Counted from the first letter of the stretch, positions 1 to 12,528 are shown. The stretch: 64,000 nt of DNA from Lolium rigidum (GCF_022539505.1 NC_061514.1:343216644-343280643); one strand, 5' to 3'. Made by a program: numbers and translations. Notes: generated by a model from the sequence alone, not told the origin.

Positions 1-2380
1 TTAAGATCAAGATTTAAATGAGAGGTAACTCTCATATTAGGGTTGAGTTTGAATTACACTTTAAAATGCTTTAGAAATGACTACATAGCCATTTTATTTG
101 ATCTAGTTCATGATCATACAAACAACATATCTATATTATGGCATAATCAATTAGAGGACACCATTTGTGATTTATTAGAGTTGGAAACAATTCAAAATCT
201 ATTATGGTTGAATTTTAAATAAAGTTTGAATGTTCAAAAGTCCCTGTCTTGTCTTTTTATCAGATTAAATCTATTTCGAAATTGAAGGTGAGGCCAGTGG
301 CATGAGCTAGATAATTTCATGAGCTTTCTAACTATATAAAATTGGTTAAATTTGGTGTAGTGGATCTCAAGATATTCAAATTTGAAGTTAGCATCAGTAT
401 TGAATTTGAACTAAATGGATTATTCCTATTTTGAATTTTTGGGCCAGGCGGGAAAAACTAATGGGCCGAAACGGGTTAAAAATCTACTTCGCAGCCCAAC
501 ACGCATCTGGTGCGCTTGGGCCGTGCTGACGAGATGGGGGCCACCTGTCGGCGCCTCTTTAAACAGCGAAACGTTATTTTCCTTCTCGACCGTAGGATTA
601 GAAAGAAGATCGACGGTGCTGGAGCATCGTCGTCTCCGACGAGCAACGGCTTACTGGCGGCGAGCCTAGGGGGTGGGAGAGGGTACCAGGCCGTTGCAGG
701 GGTCTGGCAGTAGGCGTGGAGAGGTTGTAGTAGATGAGGAAGAGCTTGGGGCAGCGGCGGAGCTCGGGGAGGCGTCAATCGAAGCAGAGCTTCCGCGGTC
801 TCCGGCGGTCTTGAGCTCGCGATTCGAGCAGCTCCGGCGAGGTCTGGTGAAATTGACGGGTGGAGGAGTCTCAGTGAGGTGAGGGGAGTGGATTGTGTGA
901 AGAGAGGAGGCGCCGATCGTCGCTATTTATAGAGGGAGGGAGGAGGCCGAGTGTGCTGTGGAGGAGCAGCCATGGCGCGGCGCTTCTGGCGCTCTAAGGG
1001 GCAAGTGAAGGACGGCTAGAGATAGGCGGTGTCCTGGCGATGCTCAACGGCTAGCTGGCGCAGCGAATGGGTGAAGGAATCGTCCAGGGTTTCGTTTCGA
1101 GTGCTGCGGTACCCGCGGTACCTTGCCGGCGAGGACGACGGTGACAAGGCCTCTGCGCGTGCTCGAGCATGTCTAGCGTGTAGAGGGCGTAGAGGCGGTT
1201 CTCGTTCCAGGGGTAGGGATGCAGGGGGAGGACGATCGCGCTCGAGTGCACGGCGTCCTGGCGCGGCCAGTGCGCGCTCACCGCGTGCACGGGCGCGTGC
1301 TGGCAAGTTTCTGGGCATGGGCGTTCTGGGCAAATCCGTGCATTGGCGATCGATCAAATGGTACTGGCGTGATCCTTGTGCTCCAGAGATGCTTGAAGAC
1401 AAGGGGAAGAATTGAGATGGAGGCCTGAGATAGGGATGCCCAAAGGTGGCCGGGGTACACGGCATAGCTTTGTTTTAGGGTTTTTCTTCTCCCTCCTCTC
1501 ACTTTAATCGATCAAGGAGGTACTGGGAGGATGCAGGGGTCCTAGAACTAGCTAATGATCACAATTTTAAAGTGGTTTAGTGAAGAACCCGTTGGATAAT
1601 AGTGTGTAACACCATTTGGAATAGATGCTCGCCATGTGTTTGTTGAAATGGCCGCAAGAGAAATTTATTTAAATTTCGAAATTCTTTTTGGTACATCTCA
1701 AAGATATAATTAATGTGAGGTATTGGTGGTGGTGGCACTCAATTTGGATTTGATTTGCAAAATTTCAAATTTGAGGTGATCATGTTTTTCTTCTCAGATC
1801 CCATTTTGGCATTTTAATACTGGTCAACCTAGTCGACTCTAGCCATGGTGGTCAACATGAAAAGTACTCACTTTGACATGGTCTTGGATGACATGGCTTT
1901 GGTTGACAAAGTTTAGTTTAGGATTTGAGAAATACAGGGGGGTAAAGTGGGGAAGAAAATATTTTTGGTCCAAGTGACCATTATCATATGTATGTAGGAT
2001 TTTTGATTTCTTGGTATTTGATTCTTGATCCAAGGATGCAAAAAGGTTAGTTTATCATATTGAAGTGTTTTAGAAGCAAGGGAGCAAGCAAAATTGGCCT
2101 TGGTGAAGGATTTGCATTTTTACATAAAGTGTATGTGAGTGAGAAAAGGGTTTTTCCCATTTTCTCTAATTCCCTTCAAATTAGGGTTTAGTGATCTTGC
2201 TTAGGGTTCACAAGGCAATGTTCAAACATATTAACACTCATCATGGCAATTGCACAAAAGAAATCACTCACATGCAAGAAACTATATTACATGCATATAA
2301 AAAGTTTTTGTTAATTGCAAATTTTGGGTTTGGGGAATTTCTCTTTCTTATTTATTATTGATGAAACTTGGGATGTTACA
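1..2380 (-). repeat. 3' LTR of the chromovirus, truncated by the window edge
   Basis: Position 1 aligns with 10140 in the 5' LTR, and the match continues to 2380 / 12528, where both end in TGTTACA on the plus strand. About 1.89 kb of this LTR must lie left of the window. The stretch to about 1560 is nearly identical to the partner LTR, but 1580-1810 and 2200-2380 differ clearly from it. Those same parts match the third LTR copy at 28614-30319 almost perfectly. Confidence 0.93.
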
Positions 2381-2394
2381 AACCCTTCCCCCTT
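2381..2394 (-). other. Polypurine tract of the chromovirus
   Basis: Read on the minus strand, a purine run (AAGGGGGAAGGG) directly precedes the LTR start TGTAACATCC. This is where the plus-strand primer for reverse transcription lies in LTR retrotransposons. Confidence 0.75.
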
Positions 2395-2425
2395 ACAAAA
2401 GATCTCGTCCCGAGATCCGAGAAAA

Positions 2426-5400
2426 CTAGGTACTAAAGAGATCTGGGTACTCAGTCCTCATAAAGTCTTCTCTCTCCCAAGTGGCTTCTTCTTCGGTGTG
2501 ATTACTCCATTGGATCTTCAGAAACTTGATACTTCGGGTACGGGTGGTTCTGAAGGCTTCTTCCAGGATGCGAATAGGTACTTCGCGGTATGTCAGATCT
2601 GAGTTGATATCCACAGCTCGATGGTCAATGTTCTTGAAAACCTCGGTCTTCTCAGGTACCTCTAAACACTTCCGGAGTAGCGAGATGTGAAACACATTGT
2701 GCACTGCTGACATTTCTTCCGGTAACTCCAGCTGATAGGATACTTCTCCTCGGCGACTCAGGACTTTGAAAGGTCCGACATATCGGGGTGCGAGCTTTCC
2801 TCTAAGTTGGAATCTCTGCATTCCTTTGAGAGGGGACACTTTGAGGTACACGAAATCTCCGATCTCGAAGGTCATCTCTCGGCGTCTCTTGTCGGCGTAG
2901 CTCTTCTGTCTTGATTGGGCTGTCTTGAGGTACTCGCGGATCTTGTGAACCTTCTCTTCGGCTTCTCGGAGAATATCTGGTCCAAAGATTTGACTCTCTC
3001 CTACTTCCGACCAATTCAGAGGGGTACGGCACTTCCTTCCGTACAAGGCTTCAAAGGGGGCCATCTGCAAGCTGGCTTGGTAGCTGTTGTTGTACGAGAA
3101 TTCCGCGTATGGCAAGCAGTCTTCCCACTTAGATCCATACTCTAGCACACATGCTCTCAACATATCTTCTAGTATCTGGTTGACTTGTTCGGTCTGTCCA
3201 TCTGTCTGTGGGTGATAGGCGGTGCTGAAATTCAGACGAGTTCCGAGTCCTTCATGTACTTTCTGCCAGAATCTGGAGGTGAATTGGGATCCTCTGTCGG
3301 ATACTATCGACTTCGGGGTTCCGTGCAGGCTGACTATCCTTGAGATATATAGCTCTGCGATTCTTGGTCCTTGATAGGTGGTCTTGACGGGGATGAAGTG
3401 GGCGACTTTGGTTAGTCTGTCGACCACTACCCAGATGGAATCATTTCCTTTACTAGACTTGGGCAGTCCGGTGATGAAGTCCATTCCTACGGAATCCCAC
3501 TTCCACTCTGGAATCTGTAGGGGTTGCAACAGTCCTGCGGGGCGTTGGTGTTCTGCTTTGACTCTCTGACAGATGTCACACTTGGCGATGTAGCTTCCAA
3601 TTTCTCTCTTCATTCCATGCCACCAGAATTGTTCCTTCAAATCCTGGTACATCTTGGTTCCTCCGGGATGAATGGAGTATAGGGTGTCGTGAGCTTCTTT
3701 CAGAATAACTTGCTTCAATTCTGAGTCTGACGGCACGCAAAGGCGCTTGTTATACCATAACACTCCTTCTTCATCTACGGTGAATCCCGGTGCCTTCCCG
3801 GCGGCTATTTGGTTCTTGATTCCCTCAATGCTAGCATTTCCTTTCTGAGCTTCCTTGATCTGACTAATCAGGGTGGGTTGGAGTTCAATGCTGGCGAGAT
3901 ATCCTTCGCTAACCAGTTCAAGCCTAAATTGTTCAAACTCTTCAAACAGGCTGGGTTGCTCAATTGCTAACATGTAGTTTAACTGACACGGCAGTCTACT
4001 CAAGGCATCCGCTACCACATTGGCCTTGCCGGGGTGATAGTGGATTTCCATGTCGTAATCCTTGATTAACTCTATCCATCTGCGCTGTCTCATATTCAGC
4101 TCCTTCTGCGTGAAGATATACTTCAGGCTCTTGTGATCCGAGTAAACCTCGCATCGATTACCCATGAGGTAATGACGCCATACCTTCAGTGCTAACACCA
4201 CCGCTGCTAGCTCTAAGTCATGGGTTGGATAGTTCTGTTCATGCTGCTTCAGCTGTCTTGATAGGTAAGATATTACTTTGCCTTCTTGCATCAGTACACA
4301 TCCAAGACCAATCTTGGAGGCGTCACAGTACACATCAAAGGGCTTGGTAATGTCCGGCATAACCAGTATTGGGGCTGTGGTCAATCTTAGCTTGAGCTGT
4401 TGAAAGCTCTCTTCACATTTGTCGGTCCATTCAAACTTCCGGTCCTTCTTCAACAATTGAGTCATCGGTCTTGCTATGCTTGAGAATCCTTCAACGAATC
4501 GGCGGTAATATCCCGCCAATCCGAGAAATGCACGGACCTCGGTCTGAGTGGTTGGGGCCTTCCATTCTTCAACAGTCTTGATTTTTGCGGGGTCAACGGC
4601 AATTCCTCCGGCTGACAAGATATGACCCAAGAATCCTACTTCTTTCAACCAGAATTCACATTTGCTGAACTTGGCATACAACTTATGCTCCCGAAGGGTA
4701 TCAAGTACCACTTCCAAATGTTGCTCATGCTCTTCTTCGGACTTGGAGTATATGAGGATGTCGTCGATGAAGACAACGACAAACTTGTCCAGGAAGTTCA
4801 TGAAGATCTTATTCATGAGATTCATGAAGTAAGCGGGGGCATTGGTCAATCCAAATGACATGACATTGTACTCATACAATCCATATCTGGTGGTAAAGGC
4901 AGTTTTGGGGATATCGGTGGCACGAATTTTCAGCTGATGGTATCCTGTCCGCAGATCAATCTTCGAGAATACTTGAGCTCCTGTCAGCTGGTCAAACAGA
5001 TCTTCTATCTTTGGCAACGGATACTTGTTCTTGATGGTGACATCGTTAAGTTTACGATAGTCCGTAACCAAACGAGTGGCACCGTCCTTTTTATCCACAA
5101 ACAAAACTGGCGATATCCAAGGTGACGCACTTGGTTGAATCAGACGTTTGAATAGCATATCATCCAGTTGCTTCTTCAGTTCCACTAACTCTGCCGGGTT
5201 CATGCTGTAAGCTCTCTGGGCTATGGGTCCAGTTCCGGGGATTAACTCGATGATAAACTCGATATCCCGATCTGGGGGCATACCGGGTAGATCATCCGGA
5301 AACACATCAGGATATCGACAAACGACCCTGATCTGATCCAAGGTGGGTTTGGCTAGGGTTTGGTTACAAGTGAATTTTCTGGGCATCCTTTCAGATACGT

Positions 5401-6071
5401 GTTCGACTATTATTCCGGTGCTACTAGTCATGGTGATGGCCTTCTTGGCACAATCAATCGGTCCATGATGTTTCGCCATCCAGTCCATTCCAAGGACTAC
5501 TTCCAAACCTTTGGCTCCCAGAACAATCAAATTTGCATAGAATTCTATTTCATGTATTCTGATTGGCACATCTTTGCAAATTTTTCTAGCTTTAGTGGTT
5601 GATCCAGGTATTTGAACTATCATGACATGCTTCAAACCGATGGGTTGAATCTTACTAGTGCATGCAAAATCTTCGGTAATGAATGAATGCGATGCTCCAG
5701 AATCAAACAAGCACTCTTGCGGGTATTGAGTTAACGAGAGAACATACCCAAGCACAACGTCCGGGGCCTCCCGAGCTTCTTCTGCATTCATGTGGTAGAG
5801 GCGGCCGTTGCGGTTGTTCGGGTTGTTGGGGGCGAACTTCTTGTTGGTGGTGACACGACGCTGCTGCTGTGCAGGGCCTGAGGTGTTGGCGGCGGTCTTG
5901 GCGAGCTTCTTGGGGCACTCATAAGAGAAGTGCCCAGCCACTCCGCACTCGTAGCAGTTGTAGGTGGATTTGTCCTTGGGGGTGATAGGAACAGCATTGC
6001 TCCCAGTCCTTGGAGCGGTGTTGGAGTTGTTGTTAGAGGCGCGAGGTGGAGCGCGGTTGAAGTTGCTGTGG

Positions 6072-6105
<34 letters not shown>

Positions 6106-6451
6106 AGTTGTGGTGGCCTCCTGGCCTGGGGTTCCCTCCACTCCGGTTCTGATAACTCGGACGTGGATTCTGCATCGGGGGCTTGTTGTTTCTTGGGGCG
6201 AACCCTCCACTTGAGCTGGGGCGGTACTTGTGGTTGTTGCTGGGCCCACTCTGGTTCATCATACGGCGCTTGCGGTTCTCATTGGCTTGGTGTATCTTCC
6301 CCTCCATCTGAATGGCGGAGTCAACAAGGGCTTCTAGATCAGCAAAGGGAATGTTGATCAGCACAGTCTGCATCTCATCATGGAGTCCATTCAGAAACCT
6401 CTCCTTCCTTTTCTCGACGGTGTCCGTCTCATCCGGGGCGTACCTTGACAA
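2426..6451 (-). CDS. Gag C-terminus and Pol polyprotein of the chromovirus (1341 codons, open)
   Basis: This frame encodes the machinery that copies and integrates the element. In order: the C-terminal part of Gag, an Asn-rich linker, a CCHC zinc knuckle ([14 protein letters not shown], near residue 170), an aspartic protease (FDSGAS, near 250), a reverse transcriptase (FIDD, near 565), RNase H (YCDAS, near 710), an integrase with an HHCC zinc-binding region (near 925-970) and a DDE core ([17 protein letters not shown], near 990-1085), and a chromodomain ([15 protein letters not shown], near 1310). All catalytic motifs are present with no internal stop. The Met at 6451 is only the first ATG after a frameshift near 6470; the true polyprotein would begin at 6984. 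Product is thus probably not made as one Gag-Pol from this copy. Confidence 0.92.
6071..6105 (-). repeat. AAC trinucleotide run coding for poly-Asn in Gag
   Basis: A run of GTT on the plus strand (AAC on the minus strand) encodes consecutive Asn residues between the Gag core and the zinc knuckle. The linker around it is also rich in Asn, Pro, Arg and Gly, as in other low-complexity Gag linkers. Confidence 0.85.
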
Positions 6452-6984
6452 AGCGAGGAACTTGTCGCGGTATTACTACCACGGTCATTCTCGCCTTGCT
6501 TCGGTTCCTCGAACTCATCCCTCATCTTCTTAATCAAACCCGGGGGCACATGATACTTGCTAAACTTGAGTTTGAAATCCTCCCAAGTCATCATTTGCCC
6601 CGCATGTAAGGCGCGGGTACTTGTCCACCAGGCACGTGCAGGTCCAGCCAGATAGTGGGTGGCGAACAACACCTTCTCGTTGTCCTCCACTCCGGCAACC
6701 TCGAGATTGTTCTCCATAGTTTGGAGCCAATCATCAGCATCGAGGGGTTCCTCTGTCTTGCTGAACACCGGTGGGTTGGTGTTTTGGAAGTTTTTCAGCT
6801 TCGACCCTGGGTGGTCATGGTTTCCGTGGCCTTGATTGCCCTGAGCAATCTTTTGAAGTGCAGCTAGGTTGGCTTGACGGTCAACTCTCTCAGCTTCTCT
6901 TTCTGCCATCATCTGTTGCAGCAGTTGCATCATGGCGTTTTCGTTGCGGGTTGGGGGTGCCATCTGAACAGTGATAGGGATCAT
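6391..6984 (-). pseudogene. Gag N-terminal half of the chromovirus, frameshifted
   Basis: The frame starts at Met 6984 and contains the retrotransposon Gag core: DADDWLQTMEN, then the YLAGPARAWW segment and the WEDFKLKFSKYHVP segment. Near 6470 the Gag-like sequence breaks off into unrelated residues, while the continuation of Gag (SRYAPDETD) appears in the frame of the downstream ORF. A single extra base in the GTGGTAGTAATAC stretch explains this. The two frames overlap by about 60 bp. Programmed frameshifting is possible in principle, but Tekay-type elements usually have a single Gag-Pol frame, so I read this as a mutation. Confidence 0.85.
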
Positions 6985-7219
6985 GAGATGAGAGGGAAAT
7001 TTCTAGGGTTCATTTTGGGATAAATACACACAACTTAAACTTGATTCATAAAATACTAATAATATTACACATACAAACATAGTCATGGAGGTAGCAACTA
7101 TTACAAGCCAAAGTTCAGGAGGGTTTTAAGAACCCTTTCAACAACTACGATACATGGGGCGGATACAAAGGACCGATACATATCATACTACGCAAGTGCT
7201 CATAAGGGGGGGATGGAAG

Positions 7220-8032
7220 CTATCCATCGATGCGGAGCGGGAAGGTGGTGTCCATCCCGGCAGGCAGGTTCTGGTGGAAGTCAAGGTCTCCCTCATCTTC
7301 CTCCTCGTAGTCGTTGTCATTGCTGACATAGGAGTAGCCATCCCCTTGGATGTCTTCCCCTTCACCCTCTCCTTCCAGCAGCTGGAGCTGTTCCGCTTGA
7401 GTGGCGATGGTCTCCTTCAGGATGGAGAGCTTGGCCTTCAGGCGGTGGATAGTAGAGTCCCTCTTCGCGACCAGCTGGCGAAGAGTCCTTCGCTCCTTTG
7501 CGATGACCTTGATGGTCTCCGCGTACTGGTTCAGCTGGCCCTGGGTGTGGATGGCGGCGGAGCGGGAGTTGTCCAGCTCAGCACGAGTCTCGAAGAGCAT
7601 GAAGTCCATGTGGTCCACATGGTGCCTGAGCACGGGGTGGAACGGAAGGCTGAGGGGCAGTCCAAGGGAGGAGTGCCTTGCGAAGTGCGCAAAGCGTTCC
7701 CCCTCGATGGCCACCGAGTTTTGCCCGCACAGACGAGCGAGGGCCTCCTGCATAGCGCGGGCGAGTCCATCCACCCAGTTGTTCTCTCGGAGAGAGAACT
7801 GAATCTGGCGGAACATTGGCGACTCCGGCTTCCCGGGGAGGTTGGCCATGATGAGCCACTGGAGTGGACCATTAGCCGGCCCATCGATCTGTCCCCCGTA
7901 GAACACGGGAGGAGAGCGCCCAAGGAACTCGGTGAGGGCAAACAGATCCCGTTCGAAGATCAGGTCCCCTCCGTTCGCCAGGTTGTACACCTGGGTCTGA
8001 ACGAAGGGCTCCGTCGGAATGATGGGCTCCAT
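7220..8032 (-). CDS. Extra ORF between primer site and gag (about 270 residues, unknown function)
   Basis: An open frame runs in the same sense as gag, starting at Met 8032 (MEPIIPTEPF). An in-frame Met at 8161 would add 43 hydrophobic residues and looks like read-through of the leader. I do not recognise a catalytic domain. The second half has a likely coiled coil (RTLRQLVAKRDSTIHRLKAK onward), followed by an acidic tail rich in Glu, Asp and Gly. It lies about 200 bp after the primer site and about 230 bp before gag. A structural or accessory role is guesswork; a leaky or spliced expression mode would be needed for gag to be translated downstream of it. Confidence 0.7.
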   Translation of the reverse strand: MEPIIPTEPFVQTQVYNLANGGDLIFERDLFALTEFLGRSPPVFYGGQIDGPANGPLQWLIMANLPGKPESPMFRQIQFSLRENNWVDGLARAMQEALARLCGQNSVAIEGERFAHFARHSSLGLPLSLPFHPVLRHHVDHMDFMLFETRAELDNSRSAAIHTQGQLNQYAETIKVIAKERRTLRQLVAKRDSTIHRLKAKLSILKETIATQAEQLQLLEGEGEGEDIQGDGYSYVSNDNDYEEEDEGDLDFHQNLPAGMDTTFPLRIDG

Positions 8033-8237
8033 CTGTAGAGGGATTGATAAGCAAGTTAGAAGAGTGCAAGTGTTCAAAATTTTAGGTGATTTATAAATAA
8101 GAACATGAATTGACCATTTAACAAAAAGACTCAAAGGTAAGGGTATGATTGTATTTTTCATAACTATTCAAATTAAGCTATTTGAAACTAAGTTTGTCAA
8201 CGTCCGTTCTAACTAGGGGCTTCTAAGGTCAAACAAT

Positions 8238-8250
8238 GGCTCTGTTACCA
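8238..8250 (-). other. Primer binding site, initiator-Met tRNA type
   Basis: On the minus strand TGGTAACAGAGCC lies three bases after the LTR end (GTTGACA). It matches the plant initiator-Met primer site TGGTATCAGAGCC at all but one base. Confidence 0.85.
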
Positions 8251-8253
8251 ACT

Positions 8254-11200
8254 TGTCAACACCCGAATTTTTAAGTCCGGATGCCCTATTACATCATACA
8301 TCGCAATCCCAGGAAGATTGTTTTTGCGAGACATAATAGTAAGTAGTTCAGAGTCACCATTTATTACGACACATAGAGTCTTACAACAAGGGATCACATG
8401 ATCCAAAATTACACAAATAGATTGTTCAACATCACAAATAAGTAGCGGAAGCATAGTAGTAGTGGACTATCTATTCCACAGGCAACGCTTGACGTTAGAA
8501 GGCGATCCTAGTTATCGTAGACGTCCTGTTGTCCGTCATCCTGATACTGTTGCTCCTCTTCAAAGTCTGGCATTTGAATAGCCAGGGCAAGCCATGAGTA
8601 CTCTTAAAGTACTCGCAAACTAACTCTAAGATAATTAATCATTAAGTGTAAGGGGGTGCTAAGCTCTAGGTTTATTTGCATAAAGCCAAGTTTTAGTTTC
8701 ATAAATCTTTGGTAAAAGCCTAAATCATGTGCTAGACTAACTCAAGTGAGAACATTAGTGTCATTCCCACAACTCATTATGGTTCACCATAATGTCACCT
8801 TTCAATCCACCATTCCTTTCTAGAATTAAAACAGTTTAATGATAACGGAGATAGTATGGCCTTTCCAATCGTCCGTAACCGTGGACACGGCTATTCGAAT
8901 AGGTTTAACACTCGCAGAGGTTGTACTCTTGTGCCACAACTTTTGATTACATCCGTCGAGGATAACCCCGAATCATCGTAACATAGTACGCGGATCATCA
9001 ATCGAAACCTTTCACTTATATATGCTAGTATGAGCACCTCTCGCCATGAGCTTGGCCTCCCGGTGGAAACCGCAGTCAACCCGGGAACTGCACAGGGCTT
9101 GGGCCGTACATTCACCTCATTTCAACATCAATCCATACTTAACGGAGGCAGCCGCAGCGTAACCCCTATGATGTTTGTTCAGAGGGAACCCATACTAAAA
9201 TACACAAGTTTCTAGTTAAGCCCTACCCATAATCAGGTATTGTGGGGGTACTTGTATAATTGGAAGGGTATCGCATTCAGACTCAATCATCAATTTTATC
9301 AAAAATCACCATCTTCTCTTGTTCAAATCCACCTTCACCTTCTTTCAAAGTTATTTCACTTCACCATGTTCCCATCTAGAGTAGTCAATTTTAATTGATT
9401 AGCACTAGCAACTATATGAGGGGTGCTATCTAGCTTGAGTGGTGCTAAACTATTCCAAGTATTGTTCTACTCTAGACCAAGTGAATCATAAATCAAAAAG
9501 TACTTTGAAATAAATAAGCAAAAGTAAATGTAAATAAAAAACATGGGATAGGTAATACATAAAAGTAAAGTGTGATGGTGCCTTTGCTCTTGTAGAGCTA
9601 AGCACTTGTGTTTAGCAAGGGTTAGCTTGCCTTGAGCTGAGTAGTTATCGAAGTGCTCTTCTTCTTCCTGGGAGTAGGCTTCCTCCTCTTGATACTCCTC
9701 GTTACTAGCGTCTATATACGAATACGAGGTATAAATACTAAACCAACTCACATACTAAACTAGAAACACTCAAAAGAGTTCACACTCTAGTCCTATTATC
9801 AATCAAACATGGCATGGTGAGTTATTTGATGAATTCTTATTTAGGGGAAAATAATTTCCTCTCATTATTCCTATTTCCAAAATTTAGTATGTAGATCCTT
9901 AGAGCAATTCATTTCTTCTCATTACCTCTTATTAAAATTTAATCTCTGCATATAATAATAAGGTATGAAATATAGGTTGACCCAAAGTCAACATTTCATA
10001 TCTATTATATGTGAGTATAATTTAAGTGAAGTGCTACACTTCACAAAGTTTTAATACTTAACCTTTAATGAATTAAAATCTCTAAGTAGTAATTCTCAAG
10101 GGTTCATTAGCCTAAGTCATTCCCCCTGGTTATTAGTACTTAAGATCAAGATTTAAATGAGAGGTAACTCTCATATTAGGGTTGAGTTTGAATTACACTT
10201 TAAAATGCTTTAGAAATGACTACATAGCCATTTTATTTGATCTAGTTCATGATCATACAAACAACATATCTATATTATGGCATAATCAATTAGAGGACAC
10301 CATTTGTGATTTATTAGAGTTGGAAACAATTCAAAATCTATTATGGTTGAATTTTAAATAAAGTTTGAATGTTCAAAAGTCCCTGTCTTGTCTTTTTTAT
10401 CAGATTAAATCTATTTCGAAATTGAAGGTGAGGCCAGTGGCATGAGCTAGATAATTTCATGAGCTTTCTAACTATATAAAATTGGTTAAATTTGGTGTAG
10501 TGGATCTCAAGATATTCAAATTTGAAGTTAGCATCAGTATTGAATTTGAACTAAATGGATTATTCCTATTTTGAATTTTTGGGCCAGGCGGGAACAACTA
10601 ATGGGCCGAAACGGGTTAAAAATCTACTTCGCAGCCCAACACGCATCTGGTGCGCTTGGGCCATGCTGACGAGATGGGGGCCACCTGTCGGCGCCTCTTT
10701 AAACAGCGAAACGTTATTTTCCTTCTCGACCGTAGGATTAGAAAGAAGATCGACGGTGCTGGAGCATCGTCGTCTCCGACGAGCAACGGCTTACTGGCGG
10801 CGAGCCTAGGGGGTGGGAGAGGGTACCAGGCCGTTGCAGGGGTCTGGCAGTAGGCGTGGAGAAGTTGTAGTAGATGAGGAAGAGCTTGGGGCAGCGGCGG
10901 AGCTCGGGGAGGCGTCAATCGGCGCGAGCTTCCGCGGTCTCCGGCGGTCTTGAGCTCGCGATTCGATCAGCTCCGGCGAGGTCTGGTGAAATTGACGGGT
11001 GGAGGAGTCTCAGTGAGGTGAGGGGAGTGGATTGTGTGAAGAGAGGAGGCGCCGATCGTCGCTATTTATAGAGGGAGGGAGGAGGCCGAGTGTGCTGTGG
11101 AGGTGCGGCCATGGCGCGGCGCTTCTGGCGCTCCAAGGGGCAAGTGAAGGACGGCTAGAGATAGGCGGTGTCCTGGCGATGCTCAACGGCTAGCTGGCGC

Positions 11201-12528
11201 AGCGAATGGGTGAAGGAATCGCTCAGGTTTTCGTTTCGAGTGCTGCGGTACCCGCGGTACGTCGGCGACGAGGACGACGGTGACAAGGCTCCTGCGCGTG
11301 TTTGAGTATGTCTAGCGTGTAGAGGGCGTAGAGGCGGTTCTCGTTCCAGGGGTAGGGATGCAGGGGGAGGACGATCGCGCTCGAGTGCACGACGTCCTGG
11401 CGCGGCCAGTGCGCGCTCACCGCGTGCACGGGCGCGTGCTGGCAAGGTTCTGGGCATGGGCGTTCTGGGCAAATCCGTGCATTGGCGATCGATCAAATGG
11501 TACTGGCGTGATCCTTGTGCTCCGCGAGATGCTTGAAGACAAGGGGAAGAATTGAGATGGAGGCCTGAGATAGGGATGCCCAAAGGTGGCCGGGGTACAC
11601 GGCATAGCTTTGGTTTAGGGTTTTTCTTCTCCCTCCTCTCACTTTAATCGATCAAGGAGGTACTGGGAGGATGCAGGGGTCCTAGAACTAGCTAATGATC
11701 ACAATTTTAAAGTGGTTTAGGGAAGAAACCAGAGGGTAAAAGAGTGTAGCTCAATTTGTAAATGTTGCCTGCCAAGTGTTTGTTGAAATGGCCGCAAGAG
11801 AAAATTATTCAAATTTCGAAATTCTTTTTGGTGAATCTTTCTTATATAATTAGAGTGAGGTATTGGTGGTGTTGGCACTCAATTTGGAAAAGAATTGCAG
11901 AGTTTCAAATTTGGGGTTATCTTGTTTTTCTTCTCAGATTCCATTTTAGCAATTTAATTCTGGTCAACCTAGTCAACTCTAGCCATGGTGGTCAACATGA
12001 AAAGTACTCACCTTGACATGGTCTTGGATGACATGGCTTTGGTTGACAGAGTTTAGTTTAGGATTTGAGAAATACAGGGGGGTAAAGTGGGGAAGAAAAT
12101 ATTTTTGGTCCAAGTGACCATTATCATATGTATGTAGGATTTTTGATTTCTTGGTATTTGATTCTTGATCCAAGGATGCAAAAGTGTTAGTTTATCATGT
12201 TGAAGTGTTTTAGAAGCAAGGGAGCAAACAATCTTGGCCTTGGTTGAGGATTTGCTATATTGCATAAAGTGTATGTGAGTGAGAAATGGGTTTTTCCCAT
12301 TTTCTCCAATTCCCTTCAAATTAGGGTTTAGTGATCTTGCTTAGGGTTCACAAGGCAAGGTTCAATCATACTAACACTCATCATGGCAATTGCACAAAAG
12401 AATTTCACTCAAATGCATAAGTCTATATGTGGCACTATATGCATAGAAAAAGTTTTTGTTAATTGCAAATTTTGAGTAGTTGAAACTCTCTCTTGATCTT
12501 TATTATTGTTAAAACTTGGGATGTTACA
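8254..12528 (-). repeat. 5' LTR of the chromovirus (about 4275 bp)
   Basis: The LTR runs from TGTCAACACC to TGTTACA on the plus strand. The right 2.39 kb matches 1-2380. Its internal 11720-11990 and 12420-12528 parts differ from both the left LTR and the copy at 28614-30319, while 10140-11715 and 11990-12200 are nearly identical, giving a patchwork. A TATA-like CTATTTATAG occurs at 11062 but on the plus strand, so I do not call it the element's promoter. Small ORFs inside the LTR have no recognisable product. Confidence 0.9.

Larger units (their letters stand above)
1..12528 (-). mobile_element. Chromovirus LTR retrotransposon (Ty3/gypsy, Tekay/Del-like)
   Basis: The element reads on the minus strand in the order 5' LTR (8254-12528), primer site, extra ORF, gag, pol with a C-terminal chromodomain, polypurine tract, 3' LTR (1-2380, cut by the window edge). 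The LTRs start TGTAACATCC and end GTTGACA on the minus strand. The ~4.3 kb LTRs, the initiator-Met-type primer site and the integrase chromodomain fit the Tekay/Del lineage; the lineage is inferred from this architecture, not from a tree. It lies inside the LTR of the element at 12529-19699, so it is the younger of the two. The five bases after its right end are CACAA; the matching left target duplication is outside the window. Confidence 0.93.

Noticed and set aside
1016..1465. LTR-internal ORFs repeated at 11155-11583 and 28957-29403
   Set aside because: Present because the LTR is present three times; the frames are Arg/Ala/Pro-rich, differ by frameshift-type changes and match no known protein.
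5788..6249. 153-codon Thr-rich minus-strand ORF
   Set aside because: An alternative frame of the AAC repeat and linker in gag; the Thr run is a by-product of the trinucleotide repeat.
7154..8038. 294-codon plus-strand ORF opposite the extra retroelement ORF
   Set aside because: It is the reverse of a coding frame with a coiled coil and acidic tail on the minus strand, and it shows no domain of its own.
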